DNA from: Mycolicibacterium neworleansense
GTDB lineage: Bacteria; Actinomycetota; Actinomycetes; Mycobacteriales; Mycobacteriaceae
Direction of reading: 5' to 3'
NCBI RefSeq assembly: GCF_001245615.1
Contig: NZ_CWKH01000002.1
Coordinates: forward strand, 682,001 to 746,000
DNA length: 64,000 nt
Shown: positions 43,975 through 52,738 of the stretch, in pieces
Layout of the letters: every line of letters starts with the position of its first letter
How positions within the stretch are numbered: position 1 is the stretch's first letter
The notes under the pieces: generated by a model
The model's database searches: none
What the model saw: the letters and a program-made list of their open reading frames with translations, nothing else
Told to the model about the DNA's origin: nothing
Program-made: the position numbers and the translations under genes

Positions 43975-45660
43975 TCACCGCGGCTTCGGAGCGGCCAGCT
44001 CGGCCAGCGCGGACTGGAACAGCTCATCCATCCGCGGGCTCAGCTCGGACAGCGTCGCGGCGCCGGCGTGACTGGCCGGTCCGAAGACGCGGTCGAGTGC
44101 GTCGGCATCACCGTCGGTACCGATCGACAGACACAGGCACGCCACGCCGTCTGCGCGCAACTCTTCGAGCGCCTTGGCGGTGTCGGCCTGGGCGTACCGA
44201 CCTTCATAGCCGTCGTCGTACGGGTAGCCGTCGGAGAGCACGATCAACAGCCGATGTGGCGTTCCCGCTTGGGTTTTGAGGATCTCACCGGCGCCGCGGA
44301 TTCCGGCGCCCAGGCGGGTATAGCCGAACGGCTGCAGCTGGCTGAGCCGGGCCCGTTCGCGAGCGCCGAAGCCCTGCCCGAAGGTCTTGACGGCGAGCAG
44401 GTGCACCGCGCGGCGGCCCTGTGAACGAAAGCCGTAGACAGCCACCCGATCACCGAGTTCCTCGAGCGTCACCGCCAGCGTCGCCGCCGCGCGGCGTTGG
44501 TGATCGTGGACGGCAAGGCCTTCGCCGTCGGCGTCGGTCGCCGACCCCGATGCGTCGACGAGGATGAGCACACCGAGGTTACGCGCGAGCCGGCGGCGCT
44601 CGGTGTACACATGCTCGGGCGGGGAATGACCTGAGCGCAAATCGACGGACAGGCCGATCACGGCCTCGATGTCCACGTCGTCACCATCGGCACGGGCACG
44701 CAACACTTTGGGCCCGAGTCCGACTCGTGCCAGCCTGCGACGCAGCACCGCATCGCGCGCCACCCGAACGGTGGAGACGTCCGCCGGGGCGGTGATCGGA
44801 TAATCGATCACGCGGCACCAGTTCTCCCGATACCGCCTGCCGAAGGCGTCCCATTCCGGATACAGGGCGCCGCCGACCGTGAGCGCCGCACCGGGCCTGT
44901 CAGCATCGACGAAGCGAATCGGGGTCGGCATCGGCCGCGCGTTCACCCCGACGCGCGAGGTCCGTCGTATCGAGCCCACCCCCACCTCGCCGCCGGCGCC
45001 CTCGCTTCCGGTGGAGTGCGAGCTGCCGAAGAGGGTGCGCAAGAATTTCACGGGAGCCTGCATACCGATGGGAGCCTCGAACAGTTTGAGGATCCAACTC
45101 TTCTCTGCCGGTCCGGCGTCGTCATCGTCCTCATCCATTTCGGACGGGTCGGTGTACGCGACGTTCATCCCGACGTCGGCATCGGCCGCCGGTGAACCCG
45201 GTTCGCCGCGAGCGCGGATCAGTTTGGACGGTTTGATCGTGCCGAACCAATCCGGCGGCGCATCGAGTTCGGTTCTCCCCAACGCGATCTGCAACGATTC
45301 CTCGCAACTGGCCGACTGCGTCGCCGAGGCGGGGGCGACCGATGCCGCCAGGGCGATCCGCGGGCCGAGTTCGGCCAGGACACGATGGCCTTCGAGCCCC
45401 AGATAGCGGCGCGCAAGCGAGGGCCGAGCCCGCAGCCGCTTGATGTACTGACCGTCGAGGCTCCCGGCTCCGAGGAGTGCGCTCTGGACAAGTACCTCGC
45501 GACGCTGCCGATCCCGGTCGGCATTCGCCGAAACGAAGACGACCCGCCCGTCGGTGTACGCGGGCTCGTCCGCGGGCCCCACGGCCACGTCGACCGGGCG
45601 CCCGGCGAGGAAACCGGCCAGCAGACAGAAGTGGTGCGGTTCCGGGAGGCCGGTGCTCAC
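43975..45660 (-). CDS. VWA-domain protein, NorD/CbbO-like
   Basis: 561 residues from a GTG at 45660 that overlaps the MoxR stop as GTGA; the longer open frame is a shadow. The C-terminal ~200 residues are a von Willebrand A domain with a complete MIDAS start, DASGS at 369-373, and later LIVLSDGYPYDDGYEGRYAQADT. The N-terminal ~350 residues match no domain I recognise but include an acidic stretch (SEMDEDDDDAG, ~173). With the MoxR ATPase it forms a NorQD/CbbQO-type pair that remodels a metalloenzyme to insert or reset its metal. Here the client should be encoded nearby: the AveC-like protein or the Rieske enzymes. Confidence 0.84.
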   Translation of the reverse strand: MSTGLPEPHHFCLLAGFLAGRPVDVAVGPADEPAYTDGRVVFVSANADRDRQRREVLVQSALLGAGSLDGQYIKRLRARPSLARRYLGLEGHRVLAELGPRIALAASVAPASATQSASCEESLQIALGRTELDAPPDWFGTIKPSKLIRARGEPGSPAADADVGMNVAYTDPSEMDEDDDDAGPAEKSWILKLFEAPIGMQAPVKFLRTLFGSSHSTGSEGAGGEVGVGSIRRTSRVGVNARPMPTPIRFVDADRPGAALTVGGALYPEWDAFGRRYRENWCRVIDYPITAPADVSTVRVARDAVLRRRLARVGLGPKVLRARADGDDVDIEAVIGLSVDLRSGHSPPEHVYTERRRLARNLGVLILVDASGSATDADGEGLAVHDHQRRAAATLAVTLEELGDRVAVYGFRSQGRRAVHLLAVKTFGQGFGARERARLSQLQPFGYTRLGAGIRGAGEILKTQAGTPHRLLIVLSDGYPYDDGYEGRYAQADTAKALEELRADGVACLCLSIGTDGDADALDRVFGPASHAGAATLSELSPRMDELFQSALAELAAPKPR

Positions 45661-46478
45661 GGCCGCGGCAGGACTGCGTCGACGAGTTCTCCGAGGCTTC
45701 GGATGATGTCGGGATCGTCCGACAGTACCTCCACCACGGCGGACTGCACAGCGTCGCGCAGGCTGAGTCCCTCGGCTACGAGACCGCCGGCGAGAATCAG
45801 CATGCGCGTCGAGGCCACCTCGCTCAGTGCGGAGCCGTCGAGACGGCGGATTGCGTTTCCGAGGGCGACCAGCGATCCAGCGGTAGCCGAATCGATTCGC
45901 GCCTCCCAAGCGACGATCTCGGTCTCGATCTCGGCAGTCGGGAAGTCCAGACTGATCGCGACGAACCGCTGACGGGTCGAATCTTTGAGACTCTTCAGGA
46001 TGCTTTGGTAGCCGGGGTTGTATGAGATCACCAATTGAAAGCCGGGCGCCGCGGGCAAACTGGTGCCCAGCCGGTCGATGGGCAACTCACGCCGGTGGTC
46101 GGCGAGCGGATGGATGACCACCGTCGTGTCCTGACGTGCCTCCACGATCTCGTCGAGATAGCAGATGGCGCCCTCTCGCACCGCTCTGGTCAACGGGCCG
46201 TCCACCCAGACGGTTTCGCCGCCCTTGAGCAGGAAGCGTCCCACCAGATCAGCCGATGTCATGTCCTCGTGACCGGCGACCGTGATGAGCTCACGACCGA
46301 GTTCGTGCGCCATCGCCTCGACGAAACGAGTCTTTCCGCACCCGGTGGGCCCCTTGAGCAGCACCGGGGCGCCGCGACGGGCGGCCGCGTGGAAGGTCTC
46401 GACCTCCCGGCCCGCCGTCCGGTAGAACGGTGGCTGTGTGCCCGATTCGGTGACCGGCCGAAACTTACTGACCGTCAT
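45657..46478 (-). CDS. MoxR-type AAA+ ATPase, CbbQ/NirQ/NorQ-like
   Basis: 273 residues. Walker A GPTGCGKT at 43-50, Walker B ending D109-E110 in AICYLDEIVEARQDT, sensor-like ISYNPGYQSILKSLKDSTRQRFVAI, and the closing helical lid with VASTRMLILAGGLVAEGLSLRDA give the CbbQ/NirQ profile. These ring ATPases act with a VWA partner as metal-enzyme activases. Both gene junctions are 4-base overlaps (ATGA with the AveC-like gene upstream, GTGA with the VWA gene downstream), so the three proteins are translated as a unit. An all-intact motif set predicts an active ATPase. Confidence 0.9.
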   Translation of the reverse strand: MTVSKFRPVTESGTQPPFYRTAGREVETFHAAARRGAPVLLKGPTGCGKTRFVEAMAHELGRELITVAGHEDMTSADLVGRFLLKGGETVWVDGPLTRAVREGAICYLDEIVEARQDTTVVIHPLADHRRELPIDRLGTSLPAAPGFQLVISYNPGYQSILKSLKDSTRQRFVAISLDFPTAEIETEIVAWEARIDSATAGSLVALGNAIRRLDGSALSEVASTRMLILAGGLVAEGLSLRDAVQSAVVEVLSDDPDIIRSLGELVDAVLPRP

Positions 46479-47644
46479 CGCTGTTCGCCCTGAATGATCG
46501 GCACGACGGGTGGGATGCTCACCCCATCCGGCAGCACGAGCTCACCGTCATGGTTGACGTACCCCGAACGATGGGTCGGTAACGGCAGATCAGGGTTCGG
46601 ACATGGTCGGTCAGTTCCCTCGCCGCAGATGCCGGGGTTGAAGTACGAGCGCTTCTGCACGTCTTCGGGCCACGCATCGGCCTGCGTGCCGAGCCACGTG
46701 GCCGGAACGTTGTAGAAGAGGAAGAAGCACGCGCTGACACCGCCGAAGATCGCCAGGAATCGGACGAACTGTTGCTTGACGAAACCCCCTCGGAGTCGGT
46801 CGATTCCGCGTTCCACCACGGTATGCCCCCGGTCATCGGTGAAGAAGCGCAAGCAGCACAGCGCCGCCTGGACGCCGCCCCACATGAGGCCCTCGTAGAT
46901 CGGCCACTGGTAGTAGGTGCCGGCGTTGAACGAGAGCGACTGGATGGCACCGGGATAGGAGTAGAACCCGATCGGCAGCATGACCAGCGCCTCCATCACG
47001 AAGTCGAAGACGAAGGCGATGCCATAGGTGACCAGGATCAGGCGCAGGTTGCTGATCCCGGGCCAGCGGTTCTTGATCTTGCGCATGAGCCAGCAGCCGA
47101 CGATGGTGATCAGCAAGACACCGTAGGCGTAGCCGGGGATGTTGGTCAGCAGCGGCTCGGGCACGGTATGCCCCGGCTCTTCGTTGGCCACCCAGCCGGG
47201 AATGTAGGGCGCCCATGAACCCCGGTTGAACAGCCAGGCGTTGTACGTGCACCAGGTGCTGTAGTAGTTGAGCATCGGGTCCTGGAACATCATCAACCCC
47301 ATCGACACCAGCAGCATGCCGTCGAGGGTGATTCGCCTCTCCCGCACCCAGGGCCTGATGATGAAGTACCACAAGGCAACTGGCAGGCCGACCCAGAGCA
47401 CCACCGCGTTGGCCATCAGCGGGATCTTCATGTACAGCGGCGGCTCGCTCGGGCCGCCCGACACCGGCTCGAAATAGGGGCCGGTGACCCATCGGACGAA
47501 CAGATACAGCGTCAGCGCGAGAACCAAACCGCCGACGGTGGCCCAGATCTTGAACGCGTTGGATGACGACGGGCCTTGCTTTTCGAGTGCAGCGATCCCG
47601 CTGACGTCCTCGGTGATGACGGGCTTCTTCGACAGATCACTCAT
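46475..47644 (-). CDS. Spirocyclase AveC-like integral membrane protein
   Basis: 389 residues from ATG at 47644. About seven hydrophobic segments (for example IWATVGGLVLALTLYLFVRWV at ~33-53 and VVLWVGLPVALWYFIIRPW) alternate with conserved soluble motifs QDPMLNYYSTWCTYNAWLFNRGSW and YEGLMWGGVQAALCCLRFF. The pattern is that of the AveC family, named for the avermectin spirocyclase/dehydratase but abundant in mycobacteria with unknown function. The C-terminal soluble tail has several Cys/Pro (GICGEGTDRPCPNPDLP). It heads the operon with the MoxR and VWA genes and is divergent from a TetR, its probable repressor. Confidence 0.82.
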   Translation of the reverse strand: MSDLSKKPVITEDVSGIAALEKQGPSSSNAFKIWATVGGLVLALTLYLFVRWVTGPYFEPVSGGPSEPPLYMKIPLMANAVVLWVGLPVALWYFIIRPWVRERRITLDGMLLVSMGLMMFQDPMLNYYSTWCTYNAWLFNRGSWAPYIPGWVANEEPGHTVPEPLLTNIPGYAYGVLLITIVGCWLMRKIKNRWPGISNLRLILVTYGIAFVFDFVMEALVMLPIGFYSYPGAIQSLSFNAGTYYQWPIYEGLMWGGVQAALCCLRFFTDDRGHTVVERGIDRLRGGFVKQQFVRFLAIFGGVSACFFLFYNVPATWLGTQADAWPEDVQKRSYFNPGICGEGTDRPCPNPDLPLPTHRSGYVNHDGELVLPDGVSIPPVVPIIQGEQR

Positions 47645-47722
47645 GATCGGTTTCCCCTTGACGATCGTGGATGCAGTCGGCGGCGCGGAGCCGACCAACT
47701 GTGCAAAATATACTCACTGGTA

Positions 47723-47748
47723 TCTGAGATTCCAATAGGTCACTCAGA
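47723..47748. promoter_or_regulatory. Candidate TetR operator
   Basis: TCTGAG (47723-47728) and CTCAGA (47743-47748) form an inverted repeat 14 bases apart, midway between the divergent AveC-like start (47644) and TetR start (47769). A nearby TACTCACTGGTA may be a second half-site. AT-rich sequence (AAAATATACT) around 47705 is a plausible -10 for the AveC side. Confidence 0.45.
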
Positions 47749-47768
47749 TTCTGTGGCAGAATTTGGCC

Positions 47769-48371
47769 ATGGCGGAGCGCTGGACCCGGGAACGCAGACT
47801 TGAGCACACCCGCTCAGTGCTGCTCGATGCCGCTGAGGAGGTGTTCGCCGAGAAAGGTTTCGCACCAGCCACACTCGATGACATCGCCCGCGCCGCCGGT
47901 TACACCAAGGGAGCCATCTACAAGCACTTCGCCACCAAGGACGATCTCTTCCTCGCCGTCAGCGACAGATACTGGCGGCGGTATTTCGACAACTTCGCCG
48001 AGGTGATGTCCGGTGCGACCCAGGTCGGGCCGGCCGAGCTCGACGAGGTTGCCAAACGCTGGCGCGAGCTGAGCCGTGACCGGGGTGCCGACCACGCCGC
48101 GCTCGGCCACGAATTCACGCTCTACCTGCGCCGCAATCCCGATGCCCGGGAGCGGGTGGCGGCCAAGCGCGCCGAAGTCGTCGAGGCGCTGGGCAAGTTC
48201 ATCGCCTCCGGGATGGAGCGCTGGGGAGCAACCTTGCGGATTCCGGCCTCGACCTTCGCCCAAGTACTCATCGCCACCAGCGACGCCGTCGTGCTGGGCA
48301 GCGAGCTCGACGACGTCGACCTCTACCGGCCGATCGTCGACATGTATGTGTCGGCGATCAAGCTGCCCTAG
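47769..48371 (+). CDS. TetR-family regulator
   Basis: 200 residues from ATG at 47769; a TTG 6 bases earlier is possible. The helix-turn-helix is RSVLLDAAEEVFAEKGFAPATLDDIARAAGYTKGAIYKHFATKDDLFLAV, residues ~15-65. The C-terminal domain is helical with LYLRRNPDARERVAAKRAEVVEAL. It is divergent from the AveC-MoxR-VWA operon across a 124-base region with a candidate operator and convergent with the amidohydrolase gene (4-base overlap of stops). It probably represses the AveC operon and perhaps the catabolic genes beyond. Confidence 0.88.
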   Translation: MAERWTRERRLEHTRSVLLDAAEEVFAEKGFAPATLDDIARAAGYTKGAIYKHFATKDDLFLAVSDRYWRRYFDNFAEVMSGATQVGPAELDEVAKRWRELSRDRGADHAALGHEFTLYLRRNPDARERVAAKRAEVVEALGKFIASGMERWGATLRIPASTFAQVLIATSDAVVLGSELDDVDLYRPIVDMYVSAIKLP

Positions 48372-49522
48372 AAGACCCGGACCTGTCCCTCGAGCACCGG
48401 CACCGTGTCGGGCAGCTTGTAGGTCGCAATCCCGTTGCGGAACATCACGTTTTCCCGCGCGTGCTCGGGTAGGTGCTTGACCAGCCAGCGGGGGTCGTCG
48501 AAGGTCCAGTGCGGGTAGTCGCTGGAGAACAGCAGGATCTTGTCGCACTCCATCCACTCGAAGGCGCGCGACAGTTCGGTCTTGTCCTCGGGGTAGTCCA
48601 GCGGCTGGGTGGTGAACTTGATGTGGTCCTTGACGTACTCACTCGGCTTGCGCTTGATGTCCATCCAGCTCTTGCGCTTCTCGTAGATGGCATCCATGCG
48701 CCACATCAGCGGCAGGATCCAGGTGAAGGCGTGCTCGACGAACACGATGCGCAGCGTCGGGAAGCGGTCGAAGACGCCGTCGAAGATCAGGCTCATCACC
48801 TGGTTGGCCGCCAGCAGTGAGTAGGTGACCATGAAATCGTGGTTGTAGCTGGGTAATCCGACCGGCGGTAGCGGCAGCTCGTCGTATTCACCGCGGGACA
48901 GGTGGCAGCTCACGGTGATGTCGTGCTTGGTGGCCGCGGCCCAGATCGGGTCGTACTTCGGGTCGCCCCACGACGGCCGCGGCTCGGCCTTGATCAGGAT
49001 CTGCGCCATGTAGGGATGCCCGGCCCACCGTTCGATCTCCCGCGCCCCGAGCTCCGGCGCCTCGACGGCCAGGCAGATGGAACCGCGCCACCGCTCATGC
49101 CAGTTGTTGTGACTGTCCAGCCAGTGGTTGGCCTGCCAGTCGTTGAGCGCGCAGTTCATTGCGTGATTGGCCTCGGGAATGTGAGCCGAGTACGCCGCGG
49201 GCTCCAGGATCGCGATGTCGGCGCCGGCCTCCATGATCAGTTGCCGGAAGGCCAGATCCGGGTCGCTGCCAGCGAATTCACCGTCGGCGGGAAAGGTGTC
49301 GGTGCGCATCGCGTAGGCGTGCGCGTAGTCGGGCGCGTCGTAATAGATCAGCTCCCCGACATCGTGGGTCCCGAAATACCTGCTGCGCCACGGCTCCGGG
49401 ATGTACTCCCCCAGCACGCCGCGGCGGGGCACGGGGTGCACATCGGAATCGACGCAGCGCACCGCGATGCGTTCGGCGGCGGGCTTTCGCTCGGCCGACG
49501 TGGTCGACACTGTTGCGGTCAT
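48368..49522 (-). CDS. Amidohydrolase-2 family metal-dependent hydrolase/decarboxylase
   Basis: 384 residues from ATG at 49522. ACMSD-like TIM-barrel features are CVDSDVHPVPRRG (DxDxH-type metal site, ~24), a central histidine in ITVSCHLSRGEYDEL, EHAFTWILPLMWRMD (family hallmark helix) and the terminal aspartate in LLFSSDYPHWTFDDP. Members decarboxylate or hydrolyse ring-derived acids; in actinobacterial catabolic clusters they commonly sit next to Rieske or ALDH genes. The ALDH gene upstream ends 10 bases before it on the same strand, so the pair is cotranscribed. Confidence 0.86.
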   Translation of the reverse strand: MTATVSTTSAERKPAAERIAVRCVDSDVHPVPRRGVLGEYIPEPWRSRYFGTHDVGELIYYDAPDYAHAYAMRTDTFPADGEFAGSDPDLAFRQLIMEAGADIAILEPAAYSAHIPEANHAMNCALNDWQANHWLDSHNNWHERWRGSICLAVEAPELGAREIERWAGHPYMAQILIKAEPRPSWGDPKYDPIWAAATKHDITVSCHLSRGEYDELPLPPVGLPSYNHDFMVTYSLLAANQVMSLIFDGVFDRFPTLRIVFVEHAFTWILPLMWRMDAIYEKRKSWMDIKRKPSEYVKDHIKFTTQPLDYPEDKTELSRAFEWMECDKILLFSSDYPHWTFDDPRWLVKHLPEHARENVMFRNGIATYKLPDTVPVLEGQVRVF

Positions 49523-49532
49523 GTTCGTCCCC

Positions 49533-50993
49533 TCAACGTGCGGTTGCGACGGCGATGGACTTTGTCTCGAGATAGCCCTCAAGGCCTTCGCGGCCGAGTT
49601 CCCGGCCGTATCCGCTGTCCTTGATGCCGCCGAACGGTGCGAACGGATCCATTGTGTACCCCTGGTTTACCCCGAAAGTGCCGGTTTGTACACGTTCGGC
49701 GACGCGGACGCCGCGGTCGGCGTCGGCCGTCCACACCGAGCCGGCCAAGCCGTAGTCGGAGTCGTTGGCGATCGCGACCGCTTCGTCCTCGTCCCGATAC
49801 CCGATCACGGTGAGCACGGGGCCGAAGATCTCCTCGCGCGCTATCCGCATCGAATTGTTCGCGCTGGTGAACAGCGTGGGCGGCACATACCAGCCGGTGT
49901 CGAGACCGTCGGGCACATCGGACCCCCCGCACGCCAGCCGGGCGCCCTCACGTCGCCCGAGGTCGATGTAGTCGCGGACGCGTTGCTGCTGCCGCCGCGA
50001 GACGAGCGGCCCCAGCTCCGTGGCGGGATCGGCGGGATCACCGACGACGAGTGCGGTCATCCGGGCGGCCAGGGCTTCGACGAACTCCTGCTCGCGCGCC
50101 GCGGGAACCAGGATGCGGGTCAGCGCATTGCAGATCTGGCCGCTGTTGGACAGGCTGGCCGAGCAGACGCCGGCGGCAACGGTTTCGGGGTCGGCTTCAT
50201 CGAGGACGATGGCTGCCGACTTACCGCCGAGCTCGAGGCTCACCTTGGTCAGATTGGCCGCGGCCGCGGCGGCGACGGCGCGGCCCGCCGAACTGGAGCC
50301 GGTGAACGAGACCTTGTCGACGCCGGGATGGCCCACCAGGTGGGCACCGACGCCCGCGTCTCCCGGTACCACCGTGACAACGCCGTCCGGTAGACCGACC
50401 TCCTTGAGCATGTCTGCCAAAAGCAGGGCATCCAAAGGGGATTCAGGTGCCGGCTTGAGCACCACCGCACATCCGGCGAGCAGAGCGGGCACCAGCTTGG
50501 CGATGATCAGGAACTGCGGCATGTTCCAGGGCACGACGGCCGCAACGACGCCCACCGGCTCCTTGCGTATGTGGACGTCGGATCCGAAGAAGCCGGGCCG
50601 GGCTTCGCGCCACGGGTACGCCTCGGCGAGGTCGCAGAACGCCGGCATCATCATCACCGGAAGTCCGACCTGTGCGCGCTGGGCAAAACTGATCGGCGCA
50701 CCCATCTCGGCCGAGATCAGTTGAGCCATCTCGCCGCGTCGCTGCGCATAGAGATCGGCCAGGCGGCGCACCACGGCGATCCGTTCCGCCGGATCCAGAC
50801 GTGGCCAGGGCCCCTGGTCGATGGCCGCGCGGGCGGCGGCCACCGCCGCGTCGACATCGGCCGGCCGGCTCGCCACCACGCGGGCGATGGGATGTCCCGT
50901 ATGCGGCGAGATCACCTCGATCGTGTCGCCGGGATCGCCGTCCAACGACCAGTCGGCCTCTACTCCGAGGTACTCGCCAAGATGCTGATCCAT
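49533..50993 (-). CDS. Aldehyde dehydrogenase
   Basis: 486 residues. ALDH motifs are VVPWNMPQFLIIAKLVPALLAGCAVVLKPA, FTGSSSAGRAV, the base-containing SLELGGKSAAIVL, the nucleophile in NSGQICNALTRI, EEIFGPVLTVIGY and the terminal PFGGIKDSGYGRELG. It differs from the ALDH at 32420 in the nucleophile context (GQICNA against GQACVG), so it is a different subfamily. It is divergent from the Rieske gene across a region with the shared 20-base motif, and presumably oxidises an aldehyde intermediate of the same pathway to the acid. Confidence 0.92.
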   Translation of the reverse strand: MDQHLGEYLGVEADWSLDGDPGDTIEVISPHTGHPIARVVASRPADVDAAVAAARAAIDQGPWPRLDPAERIAVVRRLADLYAQRRGEMAQLISAEMGAPISFAQRAQVGLPVMMMPAFCDLAEAYPWREARPGFFGSDVHIRKEPVGVVAAVVPWNMPQFLIIAKLVPALLAGCAVVLKPAPESPLDALLLADMLKEVGLPDGVVTVVPGDAGVGAHLVGHPGVDKVSFTGSSSAGRAVAAAAAANLTKVSLELGGKSAAIVLDEADPETVAAGVCSASLSNSGQICNALTRILVPAAREQEFVEALAARMTALVVGDPADPATELGPLVSRRQQQRVRDYIDLGRREGARLACGGSDVPDGLDTGWYVPPTLFTSANNSMRIAREEIFGPVLTVIGYRDEDEAVAIANDSDYGLAGSVWTADADRGVRVAERVQTGTFGVNQGYTMDPFAPFGGIKDSGYGRELGREGLEGYLETKSIAVATAR

Positions 50994-51023
50994 TCGGATC
51001 CTTCCGCCTCAGTTCCCCCACAG

Positions 51024-51043
51024 TATCAACTACTTGTCATTGA
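51024..51043. promoter_or_regulatory. Shared 20-bp cluster operator, copy 1
   Basis: TATCAACTACTTGTCATTGA lies 30 bases upstream of the ALDH start, between it and the Rieske gene. It matches the reverse complement of the copy at 55816-55835 at 18 of 20 positions. The core CAACTACTTG is a near-palindrome, and the site resembles the KstR2-type CAAGnnCTTG pattern. Probably the operator of a cluster regulator. Confidence 0.6.
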
Positions 51044-51137
51044 GGGAACCGCCGTCTACCGTCGAGCCTGAGGCCCTGGTCGGCGTCCGCAGCCCATGTC
51101 GGAATCGCCGGTCGAATCACATCGCAGAGGAGCGGGC

Positions 51138-52403
51138 ATGGCTCGGTTTCCCAAGCCGGCTGAAGGCAGCTGGACTCAGCACTACCCGGAGCTGGGCACC
51201 GGCCCGGTGTCGTACGAGGACTGCATCAGCCCCGAGATCTATGAACTGGAGCGCAAGGCGATCTTCAAACGCGCCTGGCTGAATGTCGGACGCGTTGAAC
51301 AGCTTTCACGCAAGGGCAGTTACTTCACCCGGGAGATGAAGGCAGCCAACACCTCGATCATCGTGGTGCGCGCCAAGTCCGGCGAGGTCAAGGCCTTCCA
51401 CAACGTCTGCCGCCACCGCGGCAACAAGCTGGTGTGGGATGACATGCCGCTGGAGGAGACCAGCGGGGTGTGCCGGCAGTTCACCTGCAAGTACCACGCC
51501 TGGCGTTACGACCTGGACGGTGAGCTGACCTTCGTCCAGCAGGAAGGCGAATTCTTCGACCTCGACAAGAGCCGCTACGGCCTGGTCCCGGTGCACTGCG
51601 ACGTGTGGGAAGGGTTCATCTTCGTCAACTTCGCCAAGACTCCCGAGCAGTCCCTGCGTGAATTCCTTGGCCCGATGATCACCGATCTGGAGGGCTATCC
51701 GTTCGACAAGATGACTTCGCGGTTCACGTATCGCTCTGAGGTGAAGGCGAATTGGAAGCTCTACATGGACGCTTTCCAGGAGTTCTACCACGCCCCGATC
51801 CTGCACGCGAACCAATCGCCGACCGCTTACTCGAAGGCCGCCGCGGAGGCCGGCTTCGAAGCACCGCACTACCGCCTTGAGGGTCCGCACCGGCTGGTCA
51901 GCACCTCAGGTGTGCGGGCCTGGGAGATGGCCGACGAAATGCGCAAGCCCATCGAAGACATCTGCCAGAGCGGGCTTTTCGGGCCATGGGACAAACCGGA
52001 TCTCGGTGAGATGCCGGCCGGGCTCAACCCGGCCAAGTGTGATCCGTGGGGGCTGGACTCGTTCCAGCTGTTCCCCAACTTCGTCATGTTGTTCTGGGGC
52101 CAGGGCTGGTATCTGACCTATCACTACTGGCCGACGTCGTTCAACACGCACACCTTCGAATGCACGCTGTACTTCCCACAGCCGCGCACACCGCGCGAGC
52201 GGTTGGCCCAGGAACTGGCCGCGGTCTCCTTCAAGGAGTACGGCCTGCAGGACGCCAACACCCTGGAGGCGACCCAGAGCTCGATCGAGACCCGCGTGGT
52301 CGACGAGTTCCTGCTCTGCGATCAGGAGATCCTGCTCCGCCACCTGCACAAGGAGACGGCGGCATGGATCGAGGACTACCAGCGCAAGACCGCAGGAGTG
52401 TGA
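51138..52403 (+). CDS. Rieske non-heme iron oxygenase, alpha subunit
   Basis: 421 residues from ATG at 51138 with GAGGAG upstream; a start 14 codons earlier lacks support. The Rieske [2Fe-2S] ligands are C91-R-H93 and C117-K-Y-H120 (CRHRGN, CKYHAW), a longer-than-usual spacing. The catalytic domain has the mononuclear-iron histidines H218 and H223 in DAFQEFYHAPILHANQ. This is a complete oxygenase of the ring-hydroxylating/demethylase superfamily and needs a reductase, for which the flavin-[2Fe-2S] protein at 55848 is the obvious candidate. The opening KPAEGSWTQHYPELGTGPV is nearly identical to the paralogue at 57704. A small partner gene follows. Confidence 0.92.
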   Translation: MARFPKPAEGSWTQHYPELGTGPVSYEDCISPEIYELERKAIFKRAWLNVGRVEQLSRKGSYFTREMKAANTSIIVVRAKSGEVKAFHNVCRHRGNKLVWDDMPLEETSGVCRQFTCKYHAWRYDLDGELTFVQQEGEFFDLDKSRYGLVPVHCDVWEGFIFVNFAKTPEQSLREFLGPMITDLEGYPFDKMTSRFTYRSEVKANWKLYMDAFQEFYHAPILHANQSPTAYSKAAAEAGFEAPHYRLEGPHRLVSTSGVRAWEMADEMRKPIEDICQSGLFGPWDKPDLGEMPAGLNPAKCDPWGLDSFQLFPNFVMLFWGQGWYLTYHYWPTSFNTHTFECTLYFPQPRTPRERLAQELAAVSFKEYGLQDANTLEATQSSIETRVVDEFLLCDQEILLRHLHKETAAWIEDYQRKTAGV

Positions 52404-52408
52404 AATCG

Positions 52409-52738
52409 ATGAGCGCCAAACTGCCGGCCGAATTCGCCGACCTCGAACAGTTTTCAGACTGGTGCCTGTCCAGTGAGCCGCAGCGCTACGGCAAGCGGAT
52501 GGACAGCACCATGACCGAGATGCAGGCGTTCTATGACGCGATCACGCCGCGAGCCGAGGAAGCGATCAGCTTCTGCGACAAGTTCAGCCTCGACGACCTG
52601 CCCGAGGATGTGCTCAACCTGATGCACCTGCTGTATTCGATGGTGACGGTGTCGTTCCCGGTGGAGTGCTGGAAACAGCCACGGGTCCCGGATTCCGGTG
52701 CGACTTCGCTGGACTGCGTCGCCGAGCCGGTGCCGTGA
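52409..52738 (+). CDS. Small conserved partner of the Rieske oxygenase, function unknown
   Basis: 109 residues starting 5 bases past the oxygenase stop. It opens LPAEFADLEQFSDWCLSSEPQRYGKRMDSTMTEMQAFYDAITPRAEEAISFCDKFSLDDLPEDVLNLMHLLYSMVTVSFPVE. It is helical, acidic and without metal motifs. A clear paralogue (SAFAELEPYAETWCLPTETERWERRLASTMPEMHEFYDAF and so on) follows the second Rieske gene at 58972, so the association is specific. It does not resemble the beta-subunit cystatin-like fold of aromatic dioxygenases. It could stabilise the alpha oligomer or dock the reductase. The next gene overlaps it by 4 bases. Confidence 0.78.
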   Translation: MSAKLPAEFADLEQFSDWCLSSEPQRYGKRMDSTMTEMQAFYDAITPRAEEAISFCDKFSLDDLPEDVLNLMHLLYSMVTVSFPVECWKQPRVPDSGATSLDCVAEPVP

